Below are positions 18,286 to 28,444 of a stretch of DNA of 64,000 bases, piece after piece (position 1 is the stretch's first letter; every line of letters begins with the position of its first letter). A program made the position numbers and the translations under genes. The notes beneath the pieces were generated by a model. It searched no databases, was not told where the DNA came from, and was given only the letters and a program-made list of their open reading frames with translations. Source of the stretch: Hyphomicrobiales bacterium (GTDB taxonomy: Bacteria > Pseudomonadota > Alphaproteobacteria > Rhizobiales > Rhizobiaceae); contig UCNE01000005.1 of NCBI GenBank assembly GCA_900473685.1, forward strand, positions 124,001 to 188,000, read 5' to 3'.

Positions 18286-18924
18286 ATGTCAAAAGACGCA
18301 CCGCGCAGCATGGCCGTGATGTTTCAGATGATGTCGCAGATGATCGAAACCGAAAAGGATTATCTGTCGGAACTCGATGGAGCGATCGGCGATGGCGACC
18401 ATGGGATCACCATGTCGATCGGCTTTCTCGCCATCAATGCCGAATTGGCAAAACTTGATCTCGGCCGGGCAAGCCTCTCGGATGTGATGTCGACGGCGGC
18501 AAGCGGCTTCCTGAACGCTGTCGGAGCTTCGACAGGCCCCCTCTATGCAACGGGTTTTCGCCACGCGGCAAAGGCACTTGTGGACCGGCCGGCGCTCGAC
18601 TTGCCCACCTGTGCAGACATGATCCAAGCCATTTCGACAGGCATTCGCGAGCGCGGCAAGGGACAGCGCGGCGACAAGACGATGCTTGATGTCTGGCTCC
18701 CGGCCGCGGACGCCGCCGCGAATGCTGCGGCAGAGAACAAGGCCGTAGGTGCCTTCTGGCATGACGTCGTGATATCGGCGGAAAACGGTGCCGCCGCCAC
18801 CCGTTCGATGATCGCCACCAAGGGACGGGCGGCCAGAGTCCGCGAGCGATCTCTGGGCCACATAGACCCCGGTGCCGCGTCAGCCGCTCTCTTGATCCGG
18901 GTCATGGCTGACGCGCTTCAGTAG
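18286..18924 (+). CDS. dhaL: Second dihydroxyacetone kinase-like subunit DhaL
   Basis: A 212-aa DhaL subunit with the Mg-binding motif DGAIGDGDHG (about 30-39), GASTGPLYATGF and GDKTMLDVWLP. It lies 59 nt after the SorC-DhaK fusion, with GGGAGGA just upstream, and is presumably that protein's phosphoryl-donor partner. It is a diverged paralogue of the DhaL at 15325-15966, so the locus has two complete DhaK-DhaL modules. Confidence 0.88.
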   Translation: MSKDAPRSMAVMFQMMSQMIETEKDYLSELDGAIGDGDHGITMSIGFLAINAELAKLDLGRASLSDVMSTAASGFLNAVGASTGPLYATGFRHAAKALVDRPALDLPTCADMIQAISTGIRERGKGQRGDKTMLDVWLPAADAAANAAAENKAVGAFWHDVVISAENGAAATRSMIATKGRAARVRERSLGHIDPGAASAALLIRVMADALQ

Positions 18925-19003
18925 CGGATACCCTAACGCGACGGTTGTTTGCGGCGTGGCCTTTGCCAGGGGCACTGCGGCTGCATTACCGGCGATTGTG
19001 GCA

Positions 19004-20029
19004 TCAGGCGGTAGCCAGCCCCGGCAACTCTTCCGGCGTAAAGAAAACGTCGGCGTGCATGTCTTGCCGCTGTAATCTGCGCGCAAAAGCCGCTTCCATA
19101 GCGGCTTCCACCATCAGCGGCGGGCCAGCGACATAGGCCTTCCAGCCATCAAGGTCTGAAAGATCCTCCGCCATGACCTGCGTCACGAAACCGCTCCGGT
19201 ACTGCGACGACTGCACCTCCGACAGCACGGGAACGAAAGTGAGATTGGCATGCTGTTTGGCAAGAGCCTGGAAGTGCTCGACGAGATAAAGATCACGCTC
19301 GGTCCGAACGCCGAAGTAGACATGGATCGGTTGTTTCATGCCGTGGGCGAGGGCCGTTTCCACAATCGACTTGATCGGTGCCAGCCCGGAGCCGCCGGCG
19401 ATACACAGTATGGGGCCGGAATGGTGCTGGCGCAGGGAGGAAGAGCCCAGCGGGAGTTCGAGCGTTGTTTTGTCTCCGGTCTTCAACGCGTTATGCACAT
19501 GCTCCGAGGCCGCTCCTCCCGGAACACGGCGTATGTGGAATTCGAGGCCGTCGGTTCCATGCCGATTGGCGATCGAATAGCTGCGGGCAGGAACTCCATT
19601 GAAGCCGACCTGCGCATATTGCCCCGCGGTGAACAGCAAGGAAGACTCGTCTTCTGGAGCAATTCGAACCAGCTTGATGTCGTGGGTGAGATCACCAATG
19701 TGGGTCACGATACCGTCCACGCGTCGTGGAGACTGAACGTCGCCGTCGTCGCTGCCGAGCCAGGCCACGGCCGCATGCGTCTGGGGAAGGGCCCGGCATG
19801 CCAGGATCATGCCGGCGGCTTTCTCCTGGTCGGTAAGCGCGAACCGAGAGTGCTTTAGCAGCTCTACCTCCCCCTCGATAAGCCGGGACTTGCAGGAGCC
19901 GCAACGCCCGGACTTGCAGCCATGTGGGTAGGGAATGCCGGCAACGAGCGCCGCATCGAGTATCGTCTGTCCGTCCGGAACTTCAAGCCTGGTCATGCTC
20001 TGCCGGATATCAACGAATTTGGCTGTCAT
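19004..20029 (-). CDS. Ferredoxin-NAD(P)H reductase-type electron transfer protein (2Fe-2S + FAD/NAD domains)
   Basis: A 341-aa protein. Residues 1-90 are a plant-type 2Fe-2S ferredoxin domain with Cys38-x4-Cys43-x2-Cys46 and a distal Cys78. The rest is an FAD-binding domain (RSYSIAN) and an NAD(P)-binding domain (GGSGLAPIKS). This order matches CDP-6-deoxyglucoseen reductase and the reductase components of ring-hydroxylating oxygenases. ATG at 20029 has GAGG 9 nt upstream; the ATG at 20047 overlaps the glutaredoxin stop and is less likely. No oxygenase is nearby, so the electron acceptor is unknown. It is co-transcribed with the glutaredoxin gene. Confidence 0.85.
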   Translation of the reverse strand: MTAKFVDIRQSMTRLEVPDGQTILDAALVAGIPYPHGCKSGRCGSCKSRLIEGEVELLKHSRFALTDQEKAAGMILACRALPQTHAAVAWLGSDDGDVQSPRRVDGIVTHIGDLTHDIKLVRIAPEDESSLLFTAGQYAQVGFNGVPARSYSIANRHGTDGLEFHIRRVPGGAASEHVHNALKTGDKTTLELPLGSSSLRQHHSGPILCIAGGSGLAPIKSIVETALAHGMKQPIHVYFGVRTERDLYLVEHFQALAKQHANLTFVPVLSEVQSSQYRSGFVTQVMAEDLSDLDGWKAYVAGPPLMVEAAMEAAFARRLQRQDMHADVFFTPEELPGLATA

Positions 20030-20039
20030 ACCCCGTTCC

Positions 20040-20333
20040 TCATACATTCTGCGTCAATCCGAGCGCCCTGATCAGGCCCGGCTTCTGGTTCTGGAACGTT
20101 CCGTAGAAAATTTCGGATCCGACGATGGTAATGGGTGCCACCCGCACGCCGGTACGCGCCTTTGCCTCCTCCGCGATACGCGGGTCGGTCAGGTCGCGTT
20201 CTTCGTAGGTCAATGCTTGCTGGAATAGCCAGCGCTTGAGCGCGTGACAGTCCGGGCAGGCCGGGGTGGTATAGATGAGAATGTGCGGTGCGATGGCATC
20301 CGTCATGGTCTTGACTTTCTCCGGATTCGACAT
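20040..20333 (-). CDS. Glutaredoxin-family protein
   Basis: A small thioredoxin-fold protein with the dithiol active site CPDC in YTTPACPDCHALKRWL and a typical distal segment (RVAPITIVGSEIFYGT), where the cis-proline is replaced by the VAPIT form. ATG at 20333 gives 97 residues and ATG at 20306 gives 88; neither has a strong ribosome site, so the start is uncertain. It precedes the 2Fe-2S flavin reductase by about 11 nt on the same strand. The pair may pass electrons to a common target, which is inference. Confidence 0.75.
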   Translation of the reverse strand: MSNPEKVKTMTDAIAPHILIYTTPACPDCHALKRWLFQQALTYEERDLTDPRIAEEAKARTGVRVAPITIVGSEIFYGTFQNQKPGLIRALGLTQNV

Positions 20334-20381
20334 GGTTTCGCTCGCGCCGGCCGCCCAGGGCGTTGCCGGATAGAGAACCAT

Positions 20382-20747
20382 GGCCGTCAGGATGCTGCTT
20401 CCAACACTTGCAAGGTCAAGGGATGTTTACGGCCGGGCAGGAGAGTTTTTCGAGATGGAAACGCTGCCACTTTATGTGCCGGGCTAATCTGTCCCTCAAT
20501 TGGCAGATCGCGGTTCACTCCCTTGTGCCTGATCCACGATCGTTACACGGAATGCGCTACGGCTTTTCTGTATCAGGGTGCGTGAAATCTGCCTGCCGCC
20601 CACAGCAGTATGGTTGCGCCAAGGAGCCTTTGAAAAAGCGTTCCAAGGGCCTTGACCTTTCAATCGTTGGAAACCCCACCTTCGTCAAATCCGATCGACG
20701 CCGTCTCCCGCAACCGGGAGCGCGTGTCCCTATGAAAGTGAACGAGA
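20382..20747. other. Intergenic region upstream of the RND efflux operon
   Basis: No gene was recognised. The region separates the divergent glutaredoxin and RND genes and should hold both promoters. TTGACC at about 20652 upstream of the RND pair is a possible -35 box but has no convincing -10. No TetR or LysR regulator gene is adjacent. Confidence 0.4.
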
Positions 20748-22004
20748 ATGAATAAGAAAGCCGCCGCCCTGCTCTTGGCAGGCGTCGTCGTTGCCGGTGG
20801 CACACTTGCCGTTGTCTATCGCGGCGACATGGTGCCTTATACCAGCCGCCTTTTGGGGCTTGTATCATCGATAGTCGTCGCTAAAGCTGCTGCCCAGACG
20901 GGCGAAATACCCGCACCGCAAGTCCCTGTCGCCGAAGTCGTCACGCGCGCAATCGCGCGGTCGGTGGAATTTACAGGCCATCTTGAGGCAACCAAGTTCA
21001 TCGAACTTCGCCCGCGTGTCGGCGGTGCAATCGACACTGTGAGCGTTCCAGAAGGTGGTCTCGTACGGCCGGGCCAACGTCTGTTCCAGATCGATCCCAG
21101 GCCATTCCAGGTCGCCCTGGATGCCGCCAAGGCTCAGTTGCAGCAGGCGGCGGTTTTGCTTGATCAGGCTGAGATCGACTTCGTCCGAATCGAGGCGCTG
21201 GCTCCGAAGGGCACCGTGTCGCGCAAGGCCTATGACGATGCGCAGACCACGCGCAGCCAGCGGCGGGCGCAGGTCGAGATCGCCAAGGCAGCCGTAGCGG
21301 CCGGCGAACTCGACCTGTCCTTCTCGCGCGTCACGGCCCCGATTGCCGGCCGCGTCGACCGGGTTCTGGTTTCCGAAGGCAATCTTGTCACTGGCGGTAA
21401 TGCCGGCGCCGCGACACTCCTCACCACCATCGTCTCGACCGGCTCCCTTTATGTCTATTTCGATATCGACGAAGCCACCTATCTCGAATTTGTCGCACGT
21501 GCGCGGGCGCTGGAAAACGCAGAGGCTTCCGGCAAATTGCCGGTGCAGGTGGGGCTGATGACCGATGCCGGCTTCCCATATGCCGGCGAATTCGACTTTC
21601 TCAGCAATCGTGTCGACCGGAGCACGGGGACAATCCGCGCCCGGGCCATTGTCAAAAACCCCGACGGCCGGCTGGCGCCGGGCCTGTTTGCACGGGTCAA
21701 CCTCGTGACCGCCGAACCGGCTCAGGCTGTGCTCATCGACGATCAGGCGATCGGTATCGATCAAGGACGCCGCAACGTGCTGGTTCTCGGATCCGAGGAC
21801 ACGGCGGAATACCGTCTGGTTCAACTCGGACCGATGATCGATGGTCTGCGTGTCGTTTCTGCCGGCCTCAATCCGGGTGAAAAGATCATCCTGAAAGGGT
21901 TGGTTCGTCCGGGTATGCGGGTGGTTCCGCAGATGAGCCCGATGCTGCCGGATCAACCTCAAGGCGATCAGGCAACTGCTGGCACGCAGGAGGCACATCG
22001 ATGA
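20748..22004 (+). CDS. RND efflux periplasmic adaptor (membrane fusion protein, MexE/AcrA type)
   Basis: A 418-aa adaptor. It has an N-terminal membrane/signal segment (KKAAALLLAGVVVAGG), a lipoyl-like half (VSVPEGGLVRPGQRLFQIDPRPF), an alpha-helical hairpin and the second lipoyl half (VTAPIAGRVDR), then a beta-barrel domain. It links the inner-membrane pump encoded next to an outer-membrane channel not encoded here. The unusually long N-terminal spacer before the lipoyl domain (about 70 residues) is typical of MexE-like proteins. The stop overlaps the pump start (ATGA). Confidence 0.9.
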   Translation: MNKKAAALLLAGVVVAGGTLAVVYRGDMVPYTSRLLGLVSSIVVAKAAAQTGEIPAPQVPVAEVVTRAIARSVEFTGHLEATKFIELRPRVGGAIDTVSVPEGGLVRPGQRLFQIDPRPFQVALDAAKAQLQQAAVLLDQAEIDFVRIEALAPKGTVSRKAYDDAQTTRSQRRAQVEIAKAAVAAGELDLSFSRVTAPIAGRVDRVLVSEGNLVTGGNAGAATLLTTIVSTGSLYVYFDIDEATYLEFVARARALENAEASGKLPVQVGLMTDAGFPYAGEFDFLSNRVDRSTGTIRARAIVKNPDGRLAPGLFARVNLVTAEPAQAVLIDDQAIGIDQGRRNVLVLGSEDTAEYRLVQLGPMIDGLRVVSAGLNPGEKIILKGLVRPGMRVVPQMSPMLPDQPQGDQATAGTQEAHR

Positions 22005-25000
22005 ATATCCCACGCTTTTTCGTCGACCGCCCGATTTTCGCGGTCGTTCTGTCTGTCCTGATGCTGATCGCCGGTGGCTTGACGCTCTTGAAGCTGCCGC
22101 TGAGCGAGTATCCCCAGGTGACCCCGCCGACGGTGCAGGTCACGGCAAGCTATCCGGGCGCCAATCCGCAGGTGATCGCGGAGACGGTTGCCGCACCGCT
22201 GGAGCAGGCGATCAACGGCGTCGAGAATATGCTCTATATGAGCTCGCAGGCCGCCACCGACGGGCGTATGACGCTGACGGTGACCTTTCAGCAGGGCACC
22301 GATCCTGACATGGCGCAGATCCAGGTACAGAACCGGGTCTCGCGGGTGCTTCCGCGTCTACCGCAGGAAGTGCAACGCATTGGCGTCGTAACACAGAAGA
22401 CCTCGCCCGACATCCTGATGGTTGTACATCTCGTTTCGCCCGATGATCGCTACGATCCTCTTTATCTGTCGAACTACGCCCTGCTGCAGGTGCGCGACCA
22501 ACTGGCGCGCCTGCCAGGTGTGGGGGATGTGCTGGTCTGGGGGGCTGGCGAATATTCGATGCGGATCTGGCTCGATCCGGCCAAGGTGGCCGCGCGCGGT
22601 CTGACCGCCTCTGACGTGGTGGCGGCAATTCAGGAACAGAACGTCCAGGTCGCCGCCGGCTCGGTCGGCCAGCAGCCGGAAGCCTCGGCCGCGTTCCAAG
22701 TCACGGTCAATACCCTTGGCAGGCTTTCAAACGAGGAACAGTTCGGCGACATCGTCGTCAAGACGGGGGCCGACGGCCAGATTACCCGGCTGCGGGATGT
22801 TGCCCGTATCGAGCTTGGCGCGGATTCCTATGCGCTGCGCAGTCTTCTCGATGGCAAACCGGCCCTGGCGATCCAGGTCATCCAGAGCCCCGGCGCCAAC
22901 GCACTCGACGTGTCAAGCGCCATTCGCGGCACCATGGAAGAACTCCAGAAAGGTTTCCCTGAAGGGATAGAGTATCGCATCGCCTACGACCCCACCGTCT
23001 TCGTCAAGGCGTCTCTGGAGGCCGTGGTGGTGACGCTGCTGGAAGCCATCGCGCTGGTGGTGATCGTGGTCGTGCTCTTCCTCCAGACCTGGCGGGCTTC
23101 GATCATCCCGCTGGTTGCCGTGCCGGTATCATTGGTCGGCACATTCGCCCTCATGTACATGTTCGGTTTCTCGCTCAACACGCTGTCATTGTTCGGGCTC
23201 GTGCTCTCGATTGGTATCGTGGTCGATGACGCGATCGTGGTCGTCGAGAACGTTGAGCGTCACATCGCGCTCGGCGAAACGCCGAAGGAGGCGGCACGCA
23301 AGGCCATGGACGAAGTGACCGGGCCGATTATCGCCATTACTTCGGTGCTGTCGGCCGTGTTCATTCCCTCGGCATTCCTGTCCGGCTTGCAAGGCGAGTT
23401 CTACAGGCAGTTCGCTCTGACGATCGCCATCTCGACCATCCTGTCGGCGGTCAATTCCCTGACGCTTTCTCCAGCGCTTGCTGCCGTGCTTCTGAAGCCT
23501 CACCACGGCGTGGTGAAGCGCGATCTCCTGACCCGTGTGATCGACGGTCTGTTCGGCTGGTTTTTCCGGCTGTTCAATCATTTCTTCGACAGCGCTTCGA
23601 ATGCCTATGTCTGGACGGTGCGCCGCGCCGTGAGGTTCAGTATGCTCGTCTTGCTGATGTATGCCGGCCTGGTCGGCATGACATGGATGGGCTTCCAGGC
23701 CGTGCCCAGCGGGTTCGTCCCGGCCCAGGATAAATACTACCTTGTCGGCATCGCACAGCTTCCGACCGGAGCCTCGCTGGATCGCACCGAGGCGGTTGTC
23801 AAGACAATGTCGCAGATCGCGCTTGCAGAACCGGGCGTCGAGAGCGTCGTCGCGTTTCCGGGGCTTTCGGTCAACGGCATGGTCAATATCCCCAACGCCG
23901 CCGTGATGTTCACGATGCTCAAGCCATTTGATGAGCGCAAGGACCCGTCCTTGTCCGCCTTTGCGATCGCTGGCCGCCTGATGGGCAAGTTCAGCCAAAT
24001 ACCGGATGGTTTTGCCGGCATTTTCCCGCCGCCCCCCGTTCCGGGCCTCGGCTCGACCGGTGGTTTCAAAATCCAGATCGAGGACCGGGCGGGGCTGGGT
24101 TTCGAGGCGCTTGCGCAGGCGCAGGGTGCGATCGTCGGCAAGGCGATGCAAACACCGGAGCTGGCTGGCATGCTCGCCAGCTTCCAGGTGAATGCACCGC
24201 AGGTGCAGGTGGACATCGACCGAGTGAAGGCTAAATCGCAAGGGGTGCCACTCAACACGATTTTCGAAACGCTCCAGGTCAATCTCGGCTCGCTCTACGC
24301 CAACGACTTCAATCGCTTCGGCCGCACCTATCGCGTCATGGTCCAGGCGGACGCACCGTTCCGCATGCAGCCGGAGGACATCGGCCGGCTGAAGGTACGC
24401 AACGCGGCGGGGGACATGATCCCGCTGTCGGCCCTGCTGACCATCAAGCACAGTTCGGGGCCGGATCGCGTCATGCATTACAATGGCTTCCCGTCGGCCG
24501 ATATCAGCGGCAGCCCGGCGCCCGGATATGCGTTCGGTCAAGCGACCGCTGCCATAGAAAGGATCGCATCCGAAACATTGCCACCCGGCATGGCCTTCGA
24601 GTGGACCGAACTCGCCTATCAGGAAAAGCAGGCCGGCAACACGGCGATGTACGTCTTCCCGCTGTCTGTTCTGCTGGCGTTTCTGATCCTTGCGGCGCAG
24701 TACAACAGTTGGTCACTGCCGTTCGCTGTCTTGCTGATCGCTCCGATGGCGTTGCTTTCGGCGATCACAGGCGTCTGGCTTACCGGAGGCGACAACAACA
24801 TTTTCACGCAGATCGGATTCGTCGTTCTGGTGGGCCTCGCCGCGAAAAATGCGATCCTGATCGTCGAGTTCGCCCGAGCCAAGGAGGACGAAGGCATCGA
24901 TCCGTTGCACGCCGTGCTCGAAGCAGCCCGGCTTCGCTTGCGGCCGATCCTGATGACTTCGCTCGCCTTCATTGCCGGTGTCGTCCCGCTTGTCATCGCA

Positions 25001-25213
25001 ACGGGGGCAGGCGCGGAGATGCGGCACGTCATGGGTATTGCCGTGTTCGCCGGCATGCTTGGCGTCACGCTGTTCGGCCTCGTGCTGACACCGGTATTCT
25101 ACGTCCTGGTGCGCCGTATGGCGATTGTCCGGGAGAAGCGCGGCGAACGCTTCTCAGCACCTGAAGCGCACGCCTATGCCGCGATATCGGAAGGCGGTGG
25201 CGAAAAGGGGTGA
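22001..25213 (+). CDS. RND multidrug efflux transporter, HAE1 family (MexF/AcrB type)
   Basis: A 1070-aa proton-driven tripartite efflux pump with the usual 12-TM, two-loop organisation. The proton-relay residues are present: the Asp pair in GIVVDDAIVVVEN (about D409-D410 in TM4) and Lys in LAAKNAILIVEF (TM10). The length matches MexF/BepE-type pumps. It overlaps the adaptor by 4 nt. No TolC-like gene follows, so a genomically distant outer-membrane channel is presumably used. The operon ends at a 10-bp hairpin at 25243-25275. Confidence 0.93.
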   Translation: MNIPRFFVDRPIFAVVLSVLMLIAGGLTLLKLPLSEYPQVTPPTVQVTASYPGANPQVIAETVAAPLEQAINGVENMLYMSSQAATDGRMTLTVTFQQGTDPDMAQIQVQNRVSRVLPRLPQEVQRIGVVTQKTSPDILMVVHLVSPDDRYDPLYLSNYALLQVRDQLARLPGVGDVLVWGAGEYSMRIWLDPAKVAARGLTASDVVAAIQEQNVQVAAGSVGQQPEASAAFQVTVNTLGRLSNEEQFGDIVVKTGADGQITRLRDVARIELGADSYALRSLLDGKPALAIQVIQSPGANALDVSSAIRGTMEELQKGFPEGIEYRIAYDPTVFVKASLEAVVVTLLEAIALVVIVVVLFLQTWRASIIPLVAVPVSLVGTFALMYMFGFSLNTLSLFGLVLSIGIVVDDAIVVVENVERHIALGETPKEAARKAMDEVTGPIIAITSVLSAVFIPSAFLSGLQGEFYRQFALTIAISTILSAVNSLTLSPALAAVLLKPHHGVVKRDLLTRVIDGLFGWFFRLFNHFFDSASNAYVWTVRRAVRFSMLVLLMYAGLVGMTWMGFQAVPSGFVPAQDKYYLVGIAQLPTGASLDRTEAVVKTMSQIALAEPGVESVVAFPGLSVNGMVNIPNAAVMFTMLKPFDERKDPSLSAFAIAGRLMGKFSQIPDGFAGIFPPPPVPGLGSTGGFKIQIEDRAGLGFEALAQAQGAIVGKAMQTPELAGMLASFQVNAPQVQVDIDRVKAKSQGVPLNTIFETLQVNLGSLYANDFNRFGRTYRVMVQADAPFRMQPEDIGRLKVRNAAGDMIPLSALLTIKHSSGPDRVMHYNGFPSADISGSPAPGYAFGQATAAIERIASETLPPGMAFEWTELAYQEKQAGNTAMYVFPLSVLLAFLILAAQYNSWSLPFAVLLIAPMALLSAITGVWLTGGDNNIFTQIGFVVLVGLAAKNAILIVEFARAKEDEGIDPLHAVLEAARLRLRPILMTSLAFIAGVVPLVIATGAGAEMRHVMGIAVFAGMLGVTLFGLVLTPVFYVLVRRMAIVREKRGERFSAPEAHAYAAISEGGGEKG

Positions 25214-25242
25214 GCCGCCGCAGGCCCCGTTGATTGCAACGC

Positions 25243-25275
25243 TAGAGGCGCGTCCAGTCCGTGGGCGCGCCTCTA
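25243..25275 (+). terminator. Stem-loop after the RND operon
   Basis: Perfect 10-bp arms TAGAGGCGCG / CGCGCCTCTA with a 13-nt loop; a weak T-containing tract follows (GTTATTTT at about 25290). Likely the terminator of the efflux operon. Confidence 0.6.
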
Positions 25276-25399
25276 TCGGTATCGATACGGTTATTTTAAC
25301 CCAGACGAAGGTCCGTATCGGGCAGATCTCGCCCGCCAGCGGATCGGAGTTCGCCCTGCTCCCTGCCGATAACGCAACGGGCTTTTTCGGCTGAGCACC

Positions 25400-27541
25400 T
25401 CACGCATTGCGCAACCGGCCTTCGAGCAGGTCGAGCACGGCGCGGCCTGCTTCCATGACGTTGGTTCCCGGGCCGAAGACGGCGGCGACGCCGTGGTCGA
25501 GCAGGAACTGGTAATCCTGGCGCGGCACGACACCGCCGACGACGACGACGATATCCGCCGCACCCTTGGCTTTGAGAGCTTCGATCAGTTGCGGCGCCAG
25601 CGTCTTGTGACCGGCGGCGAGCGACGACATGCCGATGACATGCACCTTTGCCGCAGCGGCCATATCGGCCGCTTCCTCCGGCGTCTGGAACAAGGGACCA
25701 GCGAGTACCTCGAAACCGATATCGCCAAAGGCCGAGGCGATGATCTTGGCGCCGCGGTCATGGCCGTCCTGGCCGAGCTTGGCGACCATGATCTTCGGCT
25801 TGCGGCCCGTCGATTTGAAGAAGCCGGAAAGCCGGGCGGACAGCGTCGCCAGTTCCGGCTCGTCCTTGTAGGCATTGCCGTAGATATCGCTGACCACTTC
25901 GGGCACGGCGCTATGATCGCCGAACACGACGCGCATCGCATCGGAGATTTCGCCGACGGTGGCGCGGGCGCGGGCAGCCGTTACGGCGGCCTCGAGGATA
26001 TTGCCTTCGCCGGTGCGGGCAACGGCCGTCAGCGCTGCAAGCGCGGCAGTCACATCGGCGGTGTCGCGCCGTTTGCGGGTTTCCTCGATCCGTTTGATCT
26101 GGGCAATGCGCACGGCGGCATTGTCGATGTCGAGAATGTCGAGGTCGTCCTCGGTTTCCAGCCGGTACTTGTTGACGCCGACGATGACCTCTTCACCCTT
26201 GTCGACGGCGGCCTGGCGGCGGGTAGCGGCCTGTTCGATCAGGCGCTTGGGCAGGCCATCGGCCACCGCCTTGGTCATGCCGCCCAAAGCCTCGACCTCT
26301 TCCATCAAGGCCCAGGCCTTGTCTGCCAGTTCGGCGGTCAGGCTTTCGACATAATAGGAGCCCGCCAGGGGATCGACGACCTTGGTGACGCCGGTCTCGT
26401 GCTGGAGGATCAGCTGGGTATTGCGGGCGATGCGTGAGGAGAATTCCGTCGGCAGCGCGATCGCCTCGTCGAAGGAATTGGTGTGCAGCGACTGGGTGCC
26501 GCCCAGCACCGCCGACATCGCCTCGAAGGCGGTGCGGATGATGTTGTTGTAAGGGTCCTGTTCCTGCAACGAGACGCCCGACGTCTGGCAATGGGTCCTG
26601 AGCATCAGCGAGGACTGCTTTTTTGGATGAAAGCCTTCCATGATCCGGGTCCAGAGCAGACGGGCGGCGCGAAGCTTGGCGGCTTCCATGAAGAAGTTCA
26701 TGCCGATGGCGAAGAAGAACGACAGGCGGCCGGCAAACTCGTCGACGCTCAGGCCCTTGGCGATGGCGGCGCGAACATATTCGCGGCCGTCGGCAAGCGT
26801 GAACGCAAGCTCCTGCACCAGCGTCGCGCCTGCCTCCTGCATGTGATAGCCGGAGATCGAGATCGAGTTGAATTTCGGCATCTCGCGGGCGGTGTAGTCG
26901 ATGATATCGGCAACGATCCGCATCGAGGGCTCAGGCGGATAGATATAGGTGTTGCGGACCATGAACTCCTTGAGGATGTCGTTCTGGATCGTGCCGGACA
27001 GCTGCGACCGCGGCACGCCCTGTTCTTCGCCCGCAACGATGAACGAGGCCAAGATCGGGATGACGGCGCCGTTCATGGTCATCGACACGGAAATCTTTTC
27101 CAGCGGGATGCCGTCGAACAGGATCTTCATATCCTCGACCGAATCGATCGCCACGCCGGCCTTGCCGACATCGCCGACGACGCGGGGATGATCCGAATCA
27201 TAGCCGCGATGGGTGGCGAGATCGAAGGCGACGGAGACACCCTGCTGGCCGCTGGCCAGCGCCTTGCGGTAGAAGGCGTTCGAGGCCTCCGCCGTCGAGA
27301 AGCCGGCATATTGCCGGATCGTCCAGGGGCGCCCCGCATACATGGTGGCGCGCGGGCCGCGGGTGAACGGCGCAAGGCCGGGCAGCGAGCCGAGATGACC
27401 GGCGGCTTCCAGATCAGCCTCGGTATAGAGCGGCTTGACCGCGATGCCTTCGGGCGTCTGCCAGGTAAGGCTGTCGGGCGAGGCTTTGAGCTCGCGTTCG
27501 GCAAGGGCTGCCCAGTCGGCGAGGGTTTTGTTATCGGACAT
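25400..27541 (-). CDS. scpA: Methylmalonyl-CoA mutase
   Basis: A 713-aa single-chain mutase interconverting succinyl-CoA and (R)-methylmalonyl-CoA with adenosylcobalamin. The N-terminal TIM barrel includes the substrate-binding [15 protein letters not shown] segment (about residues 78-92) and the C-terminal B12 domain has D592-x-H594-x-x-G (GQDGHDRG). ATG at 27541 is preferred: [10 protein letters not shown] matches the family, whereas the upstream extension to 27805 is translated palindromic repeat. With the downstream pccA it forms the propionyl-CoA to succinyl-CoA route; rhizobial work often calls this gene bhbA. Confidence 0.93.
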   Translation of the reverse strand: MSDNKTLADWAALAERELKASPDSLTWQTPEGIAVKPLYTEADLEAAGHLGSLPGLAPFTRGPRATMYAGRPWTIRQYAGFSTAEASNAFYRKALASGQQGVSVAFDLATHRGYDSDHPRVVGDVGKAGVAIDSVEDMKILFDGIPLEKISVSMTMNGAVIPILASFIVAGEEQGVPRSQLSGTIQNDILKEFMVRNTYIYPPEPSMRIVADIIDYTAREMPKFNSISISGYHMQEAGATLVQELAFTLADGREYVRAAIAKGLSVDEFAGRLSFFFAIGMNFFMEAAKLRAARLLWTRIMEGFHPKKQSSLMLRTHCQTSGVSLQEQDPYNNIIRTAFEAMSAVLGGTQSLHTNSFDEAIALPTEFSSRIARNTQLILQHETGVTKVVDPLAGSYYVESLTAELADKAWALMEEVEALGGMTKAVADGLPKRLIEQAATRRQAAVDKGEEVIVGVNKYRLETEDDLDILDIDNAAVRIAQIKRIEETRKRRDTADVTAALAALTAVARTGEGNILEAAVTAARARATVGEISDAMRVVFGDHSAVPEVVSDIYGNAYKDEPELATLSARLSGFFKSTGRKPKIMVAKLGQDGHDRGAKIIASAFGDIGFEVLAGPLFQTPEEAADMAAAAKVHVIGMSSLAAGHKTLAPQLIEALKAKGAADIVVVVGGVVPRQDYQFLLDHGVAAVFGPGTNVMEAGRAVLDLLEGRLRNA

Positions 27542-27572
27542 GGGAAAGTCTCCTTGCATCGATCGAACGTAC

Positions 27573-27691
27573 ACCCTCCCCTGGAGGGCGAGGGTTGGCA
27601 CGCAGTGCCGGGGTGGGGTGACGCTCCAAACGTCCCTGACCATCACCCCCACCCGCCGCTTTGCGGCGACCTCCCCCCTCAAGGGGGAGGT
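27573..27691. repeat. Palindrome-rich intergenic mosaic repeat
   Basis: Immediately upstream of scpA lie nested hairpins: ACCCTCCCCTGGAGGG at the left end, CGCCGCTTTGCGGCG (27654-27668) and ACCTCCCCCCTCAAGGGGGAGGT (27669-27691), with GGGTGGGGTGA paired to TCACCCCCAC across the middle. The composition and CCCACCC..GGGGGAGG pattern resemble the dispersed palindromic intergenic elements of Rhizobiaceae. Confidence 0.65.
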
Positions 27692-28444
27692 AGAAGTCTG
27701 CCTCAACCGCCTTTGGCCACGCGCGCGATCCGCGCCGTGGGGCTGCTGCAACAACACTCGGACGGGGCGCTGGAAGCTGCCGCGAGAGAGTAGAATAGAT
27801 GGCACCTTTCAGCACCCCGTTCAGCGGTTTATGCCTGCGACTTGGGTCTCTCTGAGGTGGCTGGCTAAAATGGTGTTCGTTTGACTGGATGGAGCCCGGC
27901 CGAACCAATTTATCGGCAACGCTCCACCCGGCCGCCGCCGGTGCCTCCGATGTCCTCTTCCCCGTGCCGGGGAAAGTCCGAGGACTCGGACGGGCTTTTG
28001 GCTCTTCCGGCGAAACCATTCCGTTTGCCACCCTGTATGCCGCACAGGCACGCCCGGCGCGCTCTTTCGGGCATCCGAAGCGGGACGGCTTGACCGTTGC
28101 CTCACCGCTTCTCCCGTGTCGCCGGAGGGAGAGCATTTTCCGCAGACCCCCGATGCCAGGATTTGCGTCATCCCCTTGCACCAAGCGCCGGTCCCGCCTC
28201 ACTGCCACGCCTGGCAGCGTATCCGATGGCGGAATGGACAGAGTATGGCATGGGTGCTTTGGGCGGGGATAAAAAACCATGTAATTTTCCATAAGCCGTT
28301 GTTTTTCTTCACGGTGACGGGATTTCACATGCCCGGCCGCCAACACGATTGAGGGGCGGGTTGGCTGGACCTCCGTCTGTCTCTTCGGGATATTCCCCGC
28401 TTGAGGGCAGGACTATCGCATATGGGCCGAAGGCGGCGGCATAC
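27692..28444. other. Long GC-rich intergenic region with no confident gene
   Basis: About 750 bp between the two repeat elements. Open frames exist on both strands (a minus-strand frame spans 27531-28346) but they are proline/arginine-rich, run through the repeats and show no ribosome site or domain. The part 27930-28230 contains paired segments (CCCCGTGCCGGGG, GTCCGAGGACTCGGAC) and could be a further repeat family or a structured RNA. Confidence 0.5.

Noticed and set aside
27940..28020. GGGGAAAGTCCGAGG resembles the GAGGAAAGUCCGGGC element of RNase P RNA
   Set aside because: The other conserved RNase P elements and its overall length pattern are not found downstream; similarity limited to about 10 nt.
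27531..28346. A 271-codon minus-strand open frame upstream of scpA
   Set aside because: It runs through palindromic repeats, is rich in Pro/Arg/Ser, and competes with similar long frames on the plus strand; no ribosome site or domain. Treated as non-coding.
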